Shown here piece after piece: positions 1 through 11,635 of a DNA stretch of 64,000 nucleotides (its first letter is position 1; each line of letters begins with the position of its first letter). A program made the position numbers and the translations under genes. Source of the stretch: Rhodobacter sp. Har01 (GTDB lineage: Bacteria > Pseudomonadota > Alphaproteobacteria > Rhodobacterales > Rhodobacteraceae); assembly GCF_020564565.1 (NCBI RefSeq), contig NZ_JAJCTD010000004.1, positions 248,001-312,000 on the forward strand, read 5' to 3'. The notes below the pieces were generated by a model. That model ran no database searches. It worked only from the letters and a program-made list of their open reading frames with translations, and had not been told where the DNA came from.

Positions 1-142
1 CCGGCTGCTCGCCCAGGAACACCAGCGTCAGGTGAAGGGTCTCGGGTGCCACCCGGCGCGGCAAGGGCAGCAGGGCCTGCTGCAGCGCCAGCGCCGACCG
101 CACCGCTTCGGGCAGAGCAAGGCCGAGAAAGGCACGGATCAT
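1..142 (-). CDS. thpR: RNA 2',3'-cyclic phosphodiesterase (ThpR/LigT family), N-terminal part; runs off the window
   Basis: The minus strand opens an ATG at 142 in an ATGA overlap with the stop of the deacetylase gene. About 47 codons are visible before the window edge. The N-terminus reads MIRAFLGLALPEAVR and is followed by HLTLVFLGEQ. This is the usual opening of 2H phosphoesterases, and the HxTL motif supplies the first catalytic His. The family hydrolyses 2',3'-cyclic phosphates on RNA ends. The second HxTL motif lies outside the window, so the assignment rests on the first half only. The overlap implies co-translation with the upstream deacetylase gene. Confidence 0.72.
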   Translation of the reverse strand, partial: MIRAFLGLALPEAVRSALALQQALLPLPRRVAPETLHLTLVFLGEQP

Positions 143-1278
143 CGTTGCCTCAGCCAACCCAGGCGATCCGCGATCTCGGGGCGGATCGGGCCTTCGCGGG
201 GGTCGTCCAGCAGCCGGTCCAGCAGCGAAGGGTCGGGGTCGGGGCGGCCCGGGCGGCCCCAGGACAGCGCCGCAAGCACCTCGCGCCCGTCGGGCGGCAG
301 GCGGTCGGGAAGGTCCTGACCCGACAGCCAGCCCCAGATCGCCGTCCAGAGCCGGCCGACCGACCAGGGGTTGTAGCCACCGCCACCCAGCAGCAACAGG
401 CGCGGCGACAGCGGGCGCAGGCCGGCCAGCGCCTCAAGATAGGCCCGGTTCGACAGGCACAGGCGCGACAGCGGGTCCTCGTCCAGGCTGTCGGCGCCGC
501 ATTGCACGACCAGCGCTTCGGGGGCGAATTCGGCCACCCGCGGCAGGATCAGGCCGTGGAGCACGGCGCGGGCTTCACTGTCGTTATAGCCGTTCGGCAC
601 CGGCAGGAAGAAGCCCGAGCCGCCGGCCGTGTCGGTGAGACGGCCGGAAAACGGCCAGCGCCCCTCTTCATGCACGCTGATCATGCGGACGCGAGCGTCG
701 CCGGCGAAGGCCGCCTCGACCCCGTCGCAGTGATGCGCGTCAAGGTCGACATAGGCCACACGCGACAGGCCCGCGCCCAGCATCGCCTTGATCCCCAGCA
801 CCACGTCGTTGAGGTAGCAAAAGCCGTTGGCGCGGTCGGGCAGGCCGTGGTGGGTGCCGCCGCCCGGCACATGGACGGCTCCGGTGGCGGCACGGGCCAG
901 CGCCTCGGCCGCCCAGAGGGTGCCGCCGGCCCCGGTGGCGGGGCGACGGAACATCTGCGCGAAGACCGGGTTCGACAGCGTGCCCAGGCCATGGCGGGCG
1001 CGGACTTCGTCGCTGACCCGGCCCTCGGCTTCGGCGGCCTGCAAGGCGGCGAGGTAGTCGTCGCTGTGGAACGCGCGCAGCGCCGCCGGCCTGGCGCGCG
1101 GGCTGGGCTGGAAACGCTCTGGCGGCAGCCAGCCCAAGGCGCGCGCCAGGTCGATGACCGTCGAGACTCGGGGCACCCGTAGGGGATGCGCCGGCCCGTA
1201 GGACGAGCCGCGGTAGATGTCAGAGCCGACTAAGACCGGCCCGACCGCCGACTGCCCGACCGGCCGCCCGGGTTTCAA
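139..1278 (-). CDS. Histone deacetylase family protein (AcuC/amidohydrolase-like)
   Basis: A 379-residue zinc hydrolase of the arginase/deacetylase fold. It shows the substrate-channel opening (IYRGSSYGPAHPLRVPRVS), the GGGTHHG active-site His pair near residues 143-144, the YVDLDAHHCDG zinc site near 180-182 and the late CGADSLDEDPLSRL metal motif. In bacteria this family deacetylates acetyl-CoA synthetase (AcuC) or polyamines; which applies here is not visible. No ATG fits the conserved N-terminus. A TTG at 1278, overlapping the stop of the peroxidase gene as TTGA, is the most economical start and suggests coupling. The stop overlaps the ATG of thpR. Confidence 0.85.
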   Translation of the reverse strand: MKPGRPVGQSAVGPVLVGSDIYRGSSYGPAHPLRVPRVSTVIDLARALGWLPPERFQPSPRARPAALRAFHSDDYLAALQAAEAEGRVSDEVRARHGLGTLSNPVFAQMFRRPATGAGGTLWAAEALARAATGAVHVPGGGTHHGLPDRANGFCYLNDVVLGIKAMLGAGLSRVAYVDLDAHHCDGVEAAFAGDARVRMISVHEEGRWPFSGRLTDTAGGSGFFLPVPNGYNDSEARAVLHGLILPRVAEFAPEALVVQCGADSLDEDPLSRLCLSNRAYLEALAGLRPLSPRLLLLGGGGYNPWSVGRLWTAIWGWLSGQDLPDRLPPDGREVLAALSWGRPGRPDPDPSLLDRLLDDPREGPIRPEIADRLGWLRQR

Positions 1279-1799
1279 GGCAGCAGCGCTTCGATCCGGC
1301 GGCGGATCGCACCTTGCGGATTGGCGCCGGCCCCCCAGGTGTCGACGACCTGACCCGCGGGACCGAGCAGGACCTTGTTGAAGTTCCACCCCGGTTCGAA
1401 ACCGTGGTCGTCCTTCAGCCAGGCATAGAACGGATGCGCCTTGGCGCCCGTCACATGGGTGATCTCGGTCATCGGCAGCGTCAGGTCGAAGTTCGCCACA
1501 CAGTAGTCCTTCACGGCGGCCTCGCTGTCCAGTTCCTGCGCGAAGTCGTCAGAGGGAACGGCAAGGATGCGAAGGCCCTGCGGCCCCAGTTCGTCATGCA
1601 GGTTCTGCAGATCATCGAATTGTCCGGCAAAGCCGCAGAGCGAGGCGGTGTTGACCACCAGGACCGGGTGGCCGGCCCAGTCGTCCAGGTCGATGGTGCC
1701 ACCGTCGATCGCGGCAAAGGTGAAGCCGGCCGAGGCGACGGCGGGCAGGGTCAGGGCGGTCACGGCGGTCAGGGCACCGAGCAGGGCGAGGCGGGGCAT
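1275..1799 (-). CDS. Glutathione peroxidase family protein with a signal peptide
   Basis: 174 residues. Residues 1-24 form a signal peptide ending in ASA, so the enzyme should act in the periplasm. The peroxidatic site is NTASLCGFAGQF with Cys55 (a Cys, not a selenocysteine, enzyme). The catalytic Asn lies in the WNFNKVL motif near the C-terminus. Such proteins reduce hydroperoxides with thiols, often thioredoxin rather than glutathione. The start has a strong AGGAGAT ribosome site just upstream (1803-1812). It heads a minus-strand operon with the deacetylase and thpR, each joined by a 4-base overlap. Confidence 0.87.
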   Translation of the reverse strand: MPRLALLGALTAVTALTLPAVASAGFTFAAIDGGTIDLDDWAGHPVLVVNTASLCGFAGQFDDLQNLHDELGPQGLRILAVPSDDFAQELDSEAAVKDYCVANFDLTLPMTEITHVTGAKAHPFYAWLKDDHGFEPGWNFNKVLLGPAGQVVDTWGAGANPQGAIRRRIEALLP

Positions 1800-1967
1800 G
1801 GCGGATCTCCTTTCGGGGGATGAACAGAAGATAAGCCGCGCAACAACTGCGTCAAATCCCCGCGAATCGCGTGCAACAGGCTTGTCGCAGCCAGCAAGGG
1901 CATGAGACACTGGCAAACAGGGCAGAGCATCCCCGCGCGTCGGGGCCAAAGAGAAGACAGCGTGGAC

Positions 1968-2438
1968 ATGACCGACCAGAGTGCCATCGAAGCCGCCGGA
2001 AGCGCGGCGGCGGTCCCGCAATACGGCGCGCTCTGCTGGCGCATGCACGGCGGCAAGGCGCGGGTGCTCTTGGTGACGAGCCGGGACACCGGGCGCTGGA
2101 TCATCCCGAAGGGCTGGCCGATGGCGGGCTTTGTCCCGGCGATGGCGGCGGCGCAGGAGGCCTGGGAAGAGGCCGGCGTCGAGGGCCGGGTCGATGGGGC
2201 GAGTCTGGGCGTCTACAGTTACCTCAAGCTGCGGCCCGCGGCCAAGGACGTGACCTGTGCAGTCGAGGTGTTTCCGTTGCGGGTGGACCGGCTGCAGCGC
2301 CGCTACCCGGAACGCGGCGAGCGGCGGCGCAAGTGGTTCGCACCGGAAAAGGCGGCACGCAAGGTCGGCGAGCCGGAGCTGCGGGCGCTGATCCTGGCCT
2401 TCGGCGAAGCGGCAGAGCAAGCGGCCGCCGGGGCTTGA
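1968..2438 (+). CDS. NUDIX hydrolase
   Basis: 156 residues from ATG 1968 (a GTG at 1962 is the alternative). The NUDIX region runs from PKGWPMAGF to EAWEEAGV near residues 44-70. The usual REUXEE core appears as EAWEEAG, the variant of the diphosphoinositol-polyphosphate/Ap4A-like branch in alphaproteobacteria. It retains the two Glu residues that bind Mg2+. It should cleave a nucleoside-diphosphate-X or inositol-pyrophosphate-type substrate; which one cannot be told from sequence. It is divergent from gpx and is followed 67 bases later by the DUF1178 gene. Confidence 0.85.
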   Translation: MTDQSAIEAAGSAAAVPQYGALCWRMHGGKARVLLVTSRDTGRWIIPKGWPMAGFVPAMAAAQEAWEEAGVEGRVDGASLGVYSYLKLRPAAKDVTCAVEVFPLRVDRLQRRYPERGERRRKWFAPEKAARKVGEPELRALILAFGEAAEQAAAGA

Positions 2439-2505
2439 ACGCGGCGGCCGAACCCCTGGGCGCGCTGCGTCGCGCCCGCAGCGAGACGACGGAACGGACG
2501 AGGCG

Positions 2506-2943
2506 ATGATCCGATACGCGCTGACCTGCAAGGCCGGCCACGGTTTTGAAAGCTGGTTTGCTTCTGCCGAGGCCTATGCGGCACTGGCCGGCACCGGCCA
2601 GCTGGCCTGCCCGGTCTGCGGCCTGCGGCAGATCGAGAAGGCGCTGATGGCGCCCTCGGTGCGACCGGCACGGACCGCCGAGTCGGCAGCGGAAGAGCGG
2701 CCGAAGCTGGGCCTGCCGGCCACCGAGCTGGAGACCGCGCTGGCCGAATTGCGGCGGCAGGTCGAGGCGAACTCGGAATATGTCGGGATGAACTTCGTCG
2801 CCGAGGCCCGCGCGATTCATGACGGTGCGGCGCCGGAACGCTCGATCTACGGCGAGGCACGGCCCGATGAGGCGAAGCGGCTTATCGAGGACGGCGTGCC
2901 GGTCGCCCCCCTGCCCTTCCGCCCCGCCCGCAAGACCAACTGA
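2506..2943 (+). CDS. DUF1178 family protein
   Basis: 145 residues of unknown function. The opening MIRYALTCKAGHGFESWF, with Cys8, His12 and a later CPVCG (Cys35/Cys38), is the signature of DUF1178 and looks like a small zinc ribbon. The C-terminal part (EYVGMNFVAEARAIHDG, then IYGEA and DEAKRLIEDG) is also typical of the family, which is nearly universal in alphaproteobacteria. It probably shares a transcript with the NUDIX gene. Transcription would run into repeat copy A, which separates it from the convergent ldtR-like gene. Confidence 0.88.
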   Translation: MIRYALTCKAGHGFESWFASAEAYAALAGTGQLACPVCGLRQIEKALMAPSVRPARTAESAAEERPKLGLPATELETALAELRRQVEANSEYVGMNFVAEARAIHDGAAPERSIYGEARPDEAKRLIEDGVPVAPLPFRPARKTN

Positions 2944-2954
2944 CCGGCGGTGAA

Positions 2955-3263
2955 GCAGCGGAGCGGCGCAAGGGCGCCGCAAGCCCTTTGCCTCGTCGTC
3001 GCCTTGCAGGCTCCTCCTCGGGCGCGGGGGCGCTGCCCCCGTCTTCGCGTGCCGCGAAGACTCCCCCGGAGTATTTGTCAAAGGGCAATTGCAGCTTGCC
3101 CTTTTTGAAATACTCCCGCCGGAGGCATGCCCGGCCGATGCAGGGAGCCACGCCACAGCAGAAGCGTCGCGTCGATGCTGGGCGGCCGAGCCGGTTGCGC
3201 GCTTGCGCGCAGAGGCGAGAGGAAAGGCCTGCGGCCGCGCCCTCTTTGGGGCGCGACCGCTCC
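2955..3263 (+). repeat. Multi-hairpin intergenic element, copy A (forward)
   Basis: Fills most of the 347-base gap between convergent DUF1178 and ldtR genes; no gene is seen here. In order it holds a GCGCC/GGCGC hairpin, a CTCGTCGTCGC stretch, a G-run hairpin (GCGGGGGC..GCCCCCGT), and the core stem 3068-3116, in which GGAGTATTT pairs with AAATACTCC and CAAAGGGCAA with TTGCCCTTT. The invariant CCGCCGGAGGC tail follows, then GAGCCGGTTGCGCGCTTGCGCGC and a terminal GC-rich hairpin. It is nearly identical to copy B and shares the architecture of copies C and D. Confidence 0.85.
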
Positions 3264-3290
3264 ATTTGAAAACGCCGGGTTGGTGCCGGG

Positions 3291-3788
3291 TCAGTAGATG
3301 TAGCGGATCTGTTCGGTCCAGAACCGCTCCATCCGCTTCAGCGACCGGTTGATCTCATCCATGCCGCTGGCATCGACCAGCCCGCGTTTCTCGATCCCTT
3401 CCGAGTGGCGGGCGAACAGCTCGCCCACCAGGCCGCGCACCCGGCGGCCCTTTTCCGTTAGCCGCACCCGCACCGACCGGCGGTCGATCTCGGACCGCTG
3501 GTGGTGCATGTAGCCCAGTTCGACCAGCTTCTTCAGGTTGTAGCTGACGTTCGAGCCCTGGTAGTAGCCGCGCGACTTCAGCTCGCCCGCGGTCACCTCG
3601 TTCTCGCCGATGTTGAACAGCAGCAGCGCCTGGACCGAGTTGATCTCGAGGATCTGCAGCCGTTCGAATTCGTCCTTGATCACGTCAAGGAGCAATCTGT
3701 GCAGGCGTTCCACCAGCGACAGGTTGTCAAGATAGCAGGAGAGGAACGCTTTCTGCGACCCGTCGAGTACTGGTTGATGGATGGACAT
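3291..3788 (-). CDS. ldtR: MarR-family winged-helix regulator, LdtR-like
   Basis: 165 residues, all one winged-helix MarR fold. The recognition-helix region is GELKSRGYYQGSNVSYNLKK and the wing is HHQRSEIDRRSVRVRL. The pattern matches LdtR of Liberibacter/Sinorhizobium, which controls an L,D-transpeptidase gene and osmotic tolerance; that target is inferred from the family. The start at 3788 has GGAG six bases upstream. The perfect dyad at 3847-3862 lies in the upstream gap and could be its own operator. It lies downstream of sdhE on the same strand. Confidence 0.78.
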   Translation of the reverse strand: MSIHQPVLDGSQKAFLSCYLDNLSLVERLHRLLLDVIKDEFERLQILEINSVQALLLFNIGENEVTAGELKSRGYYQGSNVSYNLKKLVELGYMHHQRSEIDRRSVRVRLTEKGRRVRGLVGELFARHSEGIEKRGLVDASGMDEINRSLKRMERFWTEQIRYIY

Positions 3789-3846
3789 TCCATGCTCCGC
3801 CTGTGTCAGACAGGAGCAGAATCAGCACAAACCAGAAACATTCCGT

Positions 3847-3862
3847 AAACTCGCGAGAGTTT
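3847..3862. promoter_or_regulatory. AAACTC-GCGA-GAGTTT dyad upstream of ldtR
   Basis: Perfect 6-base arms around GCGA, in the 78-base gap between the sdhE stop and the ldtR start. It has the size and placement of a MarR-type operator or of a short sdhE 3' hairpin; no poly-T tract follows, which slightly favours an operator. Confidence 0.35.
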
Positions 3863-3866
3863 CGCT

Positions 3867-4142
3867 TCAATTGCCTTGCGTCAGGCGGGTTGTCGCAAAG
3901 ACGGTGATCCGCTTCAACAGCGGTGCGATCCAATCGGGCGGCACAGCCGAACCCATGGTCCAGGCCATCAGGTCCTGGTCGTTCTCCTGCAGCAGCCGGT
4001 CGAAGAGATCCAGTTCCTCGAGCGTCATCGCGGCCAGATGGGCATCGGCCCAGGGCCCCAGGACCAGGTCCATCTCCTTGGTGCCGCGGCGCCAGCTGCG
4101 CATGGCCATCCGCTTGAGGCGTGCCTCCGCCGTCTCGACCAT
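3867..4142 (-). CDS. sdhE: Succinate dehydrogenase assembly factor 2 / FAD assembly factor SdhE
   Basis: 91 residues, the usual length for the family. The diagnostic RGxxE motif is present as RGTKE at residues 19-23, followed by MDLVLGPWADAHL and an acidic helix (EELDLFDRLLQENDQDLMAW). SdhE promotes covalent FAD attachment to the succinate dehydrogenase flavoprotein in the cytoplasm. It is encoded divergently from the aminotransferase gene and upstream of ldtR. Confidence 0.92.
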   Translation of the reverse strand: MVETAEARLKRMAMRSWRRGTKEMDLVLGPWADAHLAAMTLEELDLFDRLLQENDQDLMAWTMGSAVPPDWIAPLLKRITVFATTRLTQGN

Positions 4143-4204
4143 GCCGCACCCCTTCCTGCTTGCCCCGCCTGACCCGTCACCCTAAGACAGGGCGCCACCC
4201 TTGA

Positions 4205-5431
<1,227 letters not shown>

Positions 5432-5441
5432 AAGGGCGGCG

Positions 5442-5855
5442 ATGGCGGGCGATCTGCCGGACTATTACTTCCGCATCCGCGAGAATGGCGCGGCCGTATT
5501 CAAGGTCGATACCGAGAACCGCCAGCGCCGGATCGAACTGGTCGAGATCGCGGCGGTGAACGTCAGGAACGGCAACGTCAAGCCGCATGGCGAGACCAAG
5601 CTTGCGGCCGCGGACCTGGCGGCGATCGAGGACTGGCTGACCCGGCGGCGCAAGCTGCTGGAGGCACGGGATGTCGATGACATCCTGCGCGCGGTGGATC
5701 ACCTGAACCTGACCACGCAATGGGTGCAGGCGAAGGCAACCAATGCGCAACTGGACCAGGTGACCGACGCGCTCTTGCTGGCGATGCACGACCTGCGCTC
5801 GGTTCTGGTCCGCAAGAAGGCCGAGCGTCTGACCCGGGACGAGGCGTCCGGGTAG
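5442..5855 (+). CDS. Conserved protein of unknown function
   Basis: 137 residues, not recognised as a named family. The N-terminal half looks like a small beta-rich unit (YYFRIRENGAAVFKVDTENRQRRIELVEIAAVNVRNG). The C-terminal half is predicted helical, with a VDDILRAVDHLNLTTQWV stretch and a basic tail. There is no signal peptide or membrane span. It sits 10 bases after aatA with a GGGCGG-type ribosome site, so it is likely co-transcribed, and converges on the ferredoxin gene across repeat copy B. Confidence 0.75.
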   Translation: MAGDLPDYYFRIRENGAAVFKVDTENRQRRIELVEIAAVNVRNGNVKPHGETKLAAADLAAIEDWLTRRRKLLEARDVDDILRAVDHLNLTTQWVQAKATNAQLDQVTDALLLAMHDLRSVLVRKKAERLTRDEASG

Positions 5856-5863
5856 GCTTGTCA

Positions 5864-6078
5864 AGCGGAGCGGCGCAAGAATGCGCCGCAAGCCTTTCCT
5901 CTCGCCTCTGCGCGCAAGCGCGCAACCGGCTCGGCCGCCCGGCATCGACGCGACGCTTCTTCCGGGGCGTGGCTCCCGGCATCGGCCGGGCATGCCTCCG
6001 GCGGGAGTATTTCAGAAAGGGCAAGCTGCAATTGCCCTTTGACAAATACTCCGGGGGTGCGGGGGCTGGCCCCCGCGT
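5864..6078 (-). repeat. Multi-hairpin intergenic element, copy B (inverted)
   Basis: Lies between the convergent 137-residue gene and the ferredoxin gene. Read on the minus strand it closely matches copy A through the G-run hairpin, the core stem (6004-6052: GGAGTATTT/AAATACTCC with an inner AAAGGGCAA/TTGCCCTTT stem), the CCGCCGGAGGC tail, GAGCCGGTTGCGCGC and a terminal GCGGCGC hairpin. It ends at the G-run hairpin and lacks the leading CTCGTCGTC segment, so it is slightly shorter. Confidence 0.85.
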
Positions 6079-6105
6079 CCTGGCGGGATCGCAATCGGCG
6101 TTGGC

Positions 6106-7612
<1,507 letters not shown>

Positions 7613-7630
7613 GGCAGCCCTGAGGCATGC

Positions 7631-7660
7631 AAAAGGGCGGTCGGGTTCCCCCGGCCGCCC
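7631..7660 (-). terminator. Rho-independent terminator of the degP/Q operon
   Basis: An 11-base stem (7635-7645 with 7650-7660, one G-T wobble) closed by TTCC. On the minus strand it is followed by CCCTTTTGC, so it terminates the degP/Q transcript; on the plus strand no T-run follows. Confidence 0.68.
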
Positions 7661-7683
7661 GAACACCGTGCATCGTCCCGGAC

Positions 7684-9129
7684 TCAGTCCTCGATCGACA
7701 GCGCCAGGAAGCGCGGATCGCCGTTGCGGCGCACCAGCAGCAGCAGCGACTTGCGCCCGGCCTCGCGCGCCTCGGCGATACGGTCCTCAAGATCCTTCAG
7801 CCGCACCACGCGCTGCTGGCCCGCCTCGGTGATCAGGTCGCCCTCGCGCAGGCCCTTGGCATAGGCCTCGGAGTCGGGATCGACCTTGGTCACCAGAAGC
7901 CCGCTGTCATCCGGTGCCAGCCCCAGCTGGCCACGCGTCTCATCGGTCAGCGGCGACAGCGTCAGGCCCAGGATGTCCAGCGACTGCGGTCCCTCCGGGC
8001 CGGCGGCCGCGGCCGGAATGGCCAGCGCCTCGGCTTCCTCGCGACGGCCCAGCGTCACTTCGACGGTCTGCGTCTTGCCATCGCGCAGCAGCACAAGCTG
8101 CACCTTTTCGCCCACCGCCGCATCGGCCACCAGGCGCGTCAGATCGCCGGCATCCCCGATCGGCTGCCCGGCGAACTGGGTGATCACGTCGCCGACCTCG
8201 ATCCCGGCCAGCTTGGACGGACCATCCATCACCGTGGTCACCAGCGCGCCCGCGCCTTCGGCCAGGCCCATCGATTCAGCGATGTCGGGCGTCACGTCCT
8301 GGATCGACACGCCCAGCCAGCCGCGCCGCGTCTCGCCGAATTCCTTCAGCTGGTCGACGACCTTGGTCACCACGTTCGAGGCCATCGAAAAGCCGATCCC
8401 GATCGAGCCGCCGTTGGGCGACAGGATCGCGGTGTTCACCCCGATCACCTGGCCATCCATGTTGAACAGCGGCCCGCCCGAGTTGCCGCGGTTGATCGCG
8501 GCGTCGGTCTGCAGGAAATCGTCGTAGGTGCCGGACAGTTCCCGGTTGCGGGCCGAAACGATGCCGGCACTGACCGAGAAGCCCTGGCCAAGCGGGTTGC
8601 CCATGGCCACCACCCAGTCACCCACCCGCATCAGGTCGGAATCGCCGAAGCTGACGAAGGGCAGCGGCGTGTCGCTTTCCACCTTCAACAGCGCGATGTC
8701 GGTCTTGGGGTCGGTGCCCACCAGCTTGGCGGGCAGTTTATTGCCGCCGAAGAACTCGATCTCGATCTCGTCGGCGCCCTCGATGACGTGGTTGTTGGTA
8801 ACGATGTAGCCGTCCTCGCTGATCACGAAGCCCGAGCCCAGCGCTTCCGAGCGCTGCGGGCCCTGCGGCCCGAGATCGGGGAACAGGTCCTCGAAGGGGC
8901 TGCCCTCGGGCACCAGCGGGCTACCGTCCATCGGGCCGGACACGGTGGCGCGGGTGGTTATGTTCACCACCGAGGGGCTGATCTTGTCGGCCAGTTCGGC
9001 AAAGCTCTCGGGCGCGCCAAAGGCCAGCACCGGGGCGGGAACCGAGACCGCAAGGCCGGCGCTCAGCGCAACGGCCAGAAGCGATGCGGTGTTCAGGGAA
9101 CGGAAAAGCGTCATGCGAGCGCGGGACAC
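7684..9129 (-). CDS. degQ: Do/DegP-DegQ family periplasmic serine protease
   Basis: 481 residues from GTG 9129. This start is chosen over ATG 9114 because AAGGAGA sits 8 bases before the GTG. A signal peptide (about residues 1-36) exports it to the periplasm. The trypsin-like triad is His114 (TNNHVIEGAD), Asp144 (KTDIALL) and Ser217 (RGNSGGPLF). Two PDZ domains follow (about 285-375 and 390-475). It degrades or refolds damaged envelope proteins. It is the last gene of the hflK-hflC-DUF2065-degQ array, the usual envelope quality-control cluster of alphaproteobacteria, but is separated from DUF2065 by 142 bases with its own ribosome site. Confidence 0.93.
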   Translation of the reverse strand: MSRARMTLFRSLNTASLLAVALSAGLAVSVPAPVLAFGAPESFAELADKISPSVVNITTRATVSGPMDGSPLVPEGSPFEDLFPDLGPQGPQRSEALGSGFVISEDGYIVTNNHVIEGADEIEIEFFGGNKLPAKLVGTDPKTDIALLKVESDTPLPFVSFGDSDLMRVGDWVVAMGNPLGQGFSVSAGIVSARNRELSGTYDDFLQTDAAINRGNSGGPLFNMDGQVIGVNTAILSPNGGSIGIGFSMASNVVTKVVDQLKEFGETRRGWLGVSIQDVTPDIAESMGLAEGAGALVTTVMDGPSKLAGIEVGDVITQFAGQPIGDAGDLTRLVADAAVGEKVQLVLLRDGKTQTVEVTLGRREEAEALAIPAAAAGPEGPQSLDILGLTLSPLTDETRGQLGLAPDDSGLLVTKVDPDSEAYAKGLREGDLITEAGQQRVVRLKDLEDRIAEAREAGRKSLLLLVRRNGDPRFLALSIED

Positions 9130-9271
9130 GGGCTTGGTCTCCTTATGCGTGTCGGGCCGCGGTCCGGTCGGAAGGGGTCCGGCGGCCGCTGCGGACTTGA
9201 GACAACAGTTAGGAAGGCCCGCGCGCAATGCAAACCCTGTCGCGCAGTTTCAACCCCATGTGATCGGCGCG

Positions 9272-9462
9272 TCAACTGGCCAGCCAGCGGGCCAGCCAGA
9301 CCAGCAGCACGCCCACCGCCAGCGCCGCAAGGCCCAAGAGCCGCCGCGTTTCGCGCGGCATCGCGGAAATCAGGCGCATTGCCTCTTCCATGCGCGAAGG
9401 GGCCAGCGCAAGCGCCAGCCCCTCGACCGCAAGCACCAGCCCGATGGCCAGCAGCACCGTGC

Positions 9463-9466
<4 letters not shown>
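9272..9466 (-). CDS. DUF2065 (YjeT-like) small membrane protein
   Basis: 64 residues with two hydrophobic spans (about 3-23 and 42-62) separated by a short amphipathic loop (SRMEEAMRLISAMPRETRR). This pattern and the position after hflC define DUF2065. Its start overlaps the hflC stop as ATGA, so it is translationally coupled and probably works with the HflKC complex in the inner membrane. The exact function is not known. Confidence 0.88.
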
Positions 9467-10382
<916 letters not shown>

Positions 10383-10383
<1 letters not shown>

Positions 10384-11570
10384 CAGTTGGTTCCTCCTGC
10401 AGCCGCTGCCGCACCGCCGCTTGACCGGATCATCTCGTTCAGCGGCAGGAAGGGCACGACGCCCTGCCCGGCGCCATCGACACCGCCCGAGACGCCGTCA
10501 AGGATCACCTTGTCGATGCCGCCCAGCACCTTTTCCATGGTCTCGAGATACAGCCGCCGGCGGGTCACTTCCGGTGCCTTGACGTATTCGGCAAAGACCG
10601 ACAGGAAGCGCGCCGCCTCACCCTGGGCCGAGTTCACCGCCTGGGCGCGATAGGCCTCGGCGTTTTCCAGCACCGAGGCCACCTCGCCGCGAGCCCCCGC
10701 GGTTACCCGGTTGGCGTAGGCGTCGGCCTCTTTCTCAAGCCGGTCGCGTTCCTGCTGCGCCGCCTGCACCTCGCGGAAGGCGTCGATCACGTCGGCCGGC
10801 GGCTGCGCGCGCTGCAGGTTGACCCGGATCACGTTGATCCCGGCGTTGTAGCTGTCCAGCGTCGCCTGAACCGCGGTGCGCAGGTCGGACGAGATCACGC
10901 CGCGGTCGCGGTTCAGGATCGGCGACAGCTCGCTGCGGGCGATGATGTCGCGCATGGCACTTTCGGACACGGCGCGGATGGTGCCCTCGGGGTCGGCCAG
11001 GTTGAACAGGTATTTTTCCGGGTCCGAGATGTTCCAGACCACCTGAAAGCCGATGTCGACGATGTTCTGGTCGCGCGTCAGCATGAGGCCGACATCGGCG
11101 CCCTGGCCGGTGCCGATCTCGGTGTTGCGTTCGCCGGTGACCAGAACCTTTTCATAGGTCACCACCGGCCAGGGCGCGAAATTCAGGCCCGGCTGGCCGA
11201 CGCCCGAGCTTTCGCCCAGGAACAGTTCGACGCTGCGTTCCTCCTGGTTGACCTGGTAGAACGACATGAAGCTCCAGGCCGCCACAAGCGCCAGGGCGCC
11301 CAGCGCCAGGCCGCGGCCGGAAAACAGCGGTGAGCCGCCCTCGGGCGACGGGCCGCGCGGCCCATTGCCGCGGCCCCGCCCGCCCATCAGGACGCGCAGC
11401 TGTTCCTGCCCCTTGCGCATGATCTCGTCGATCTCGGGGATCTGCGGGCCGCCGCCTTCGCCGGGCCGCCGCGGGCCACCGCGCTTGTCGTCGTCGTTGC
11501 GGCCACCGCGCCCGCCGTTGCCGTCATCGTCGCCGCCTCCGCCGCCCCAGGGGCCGCCGCTTCCCGCCAT
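10383..11570 (-). CDS. hflK: FtsH protease activity modulator HflK
   Basis: 395 residues. The first 90 are very rich in Gly, Asp, Arg and Pro, as usual for HflK. One transmembrane helix follows (LALGALALVAAWSFMSFYQV), then the band 7 domain with the typical YLFNLADPEGTIRAVSESAM segment. ATG 11570 has AGAGGAAG upstream and is preferred over an in-frame upstream start at 11612. The gene lies 65 bases downstream of gor and heads the hflK-hflC-DUF2065 unit. Confidence 0.93.
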
Positions 11571-11635
11571 GAACCTGCTTCCTCTCTCGTCCGTTGCGCC
11601 TGACTTGTGCATCCGCGACGGAAATTCAAGCGCAA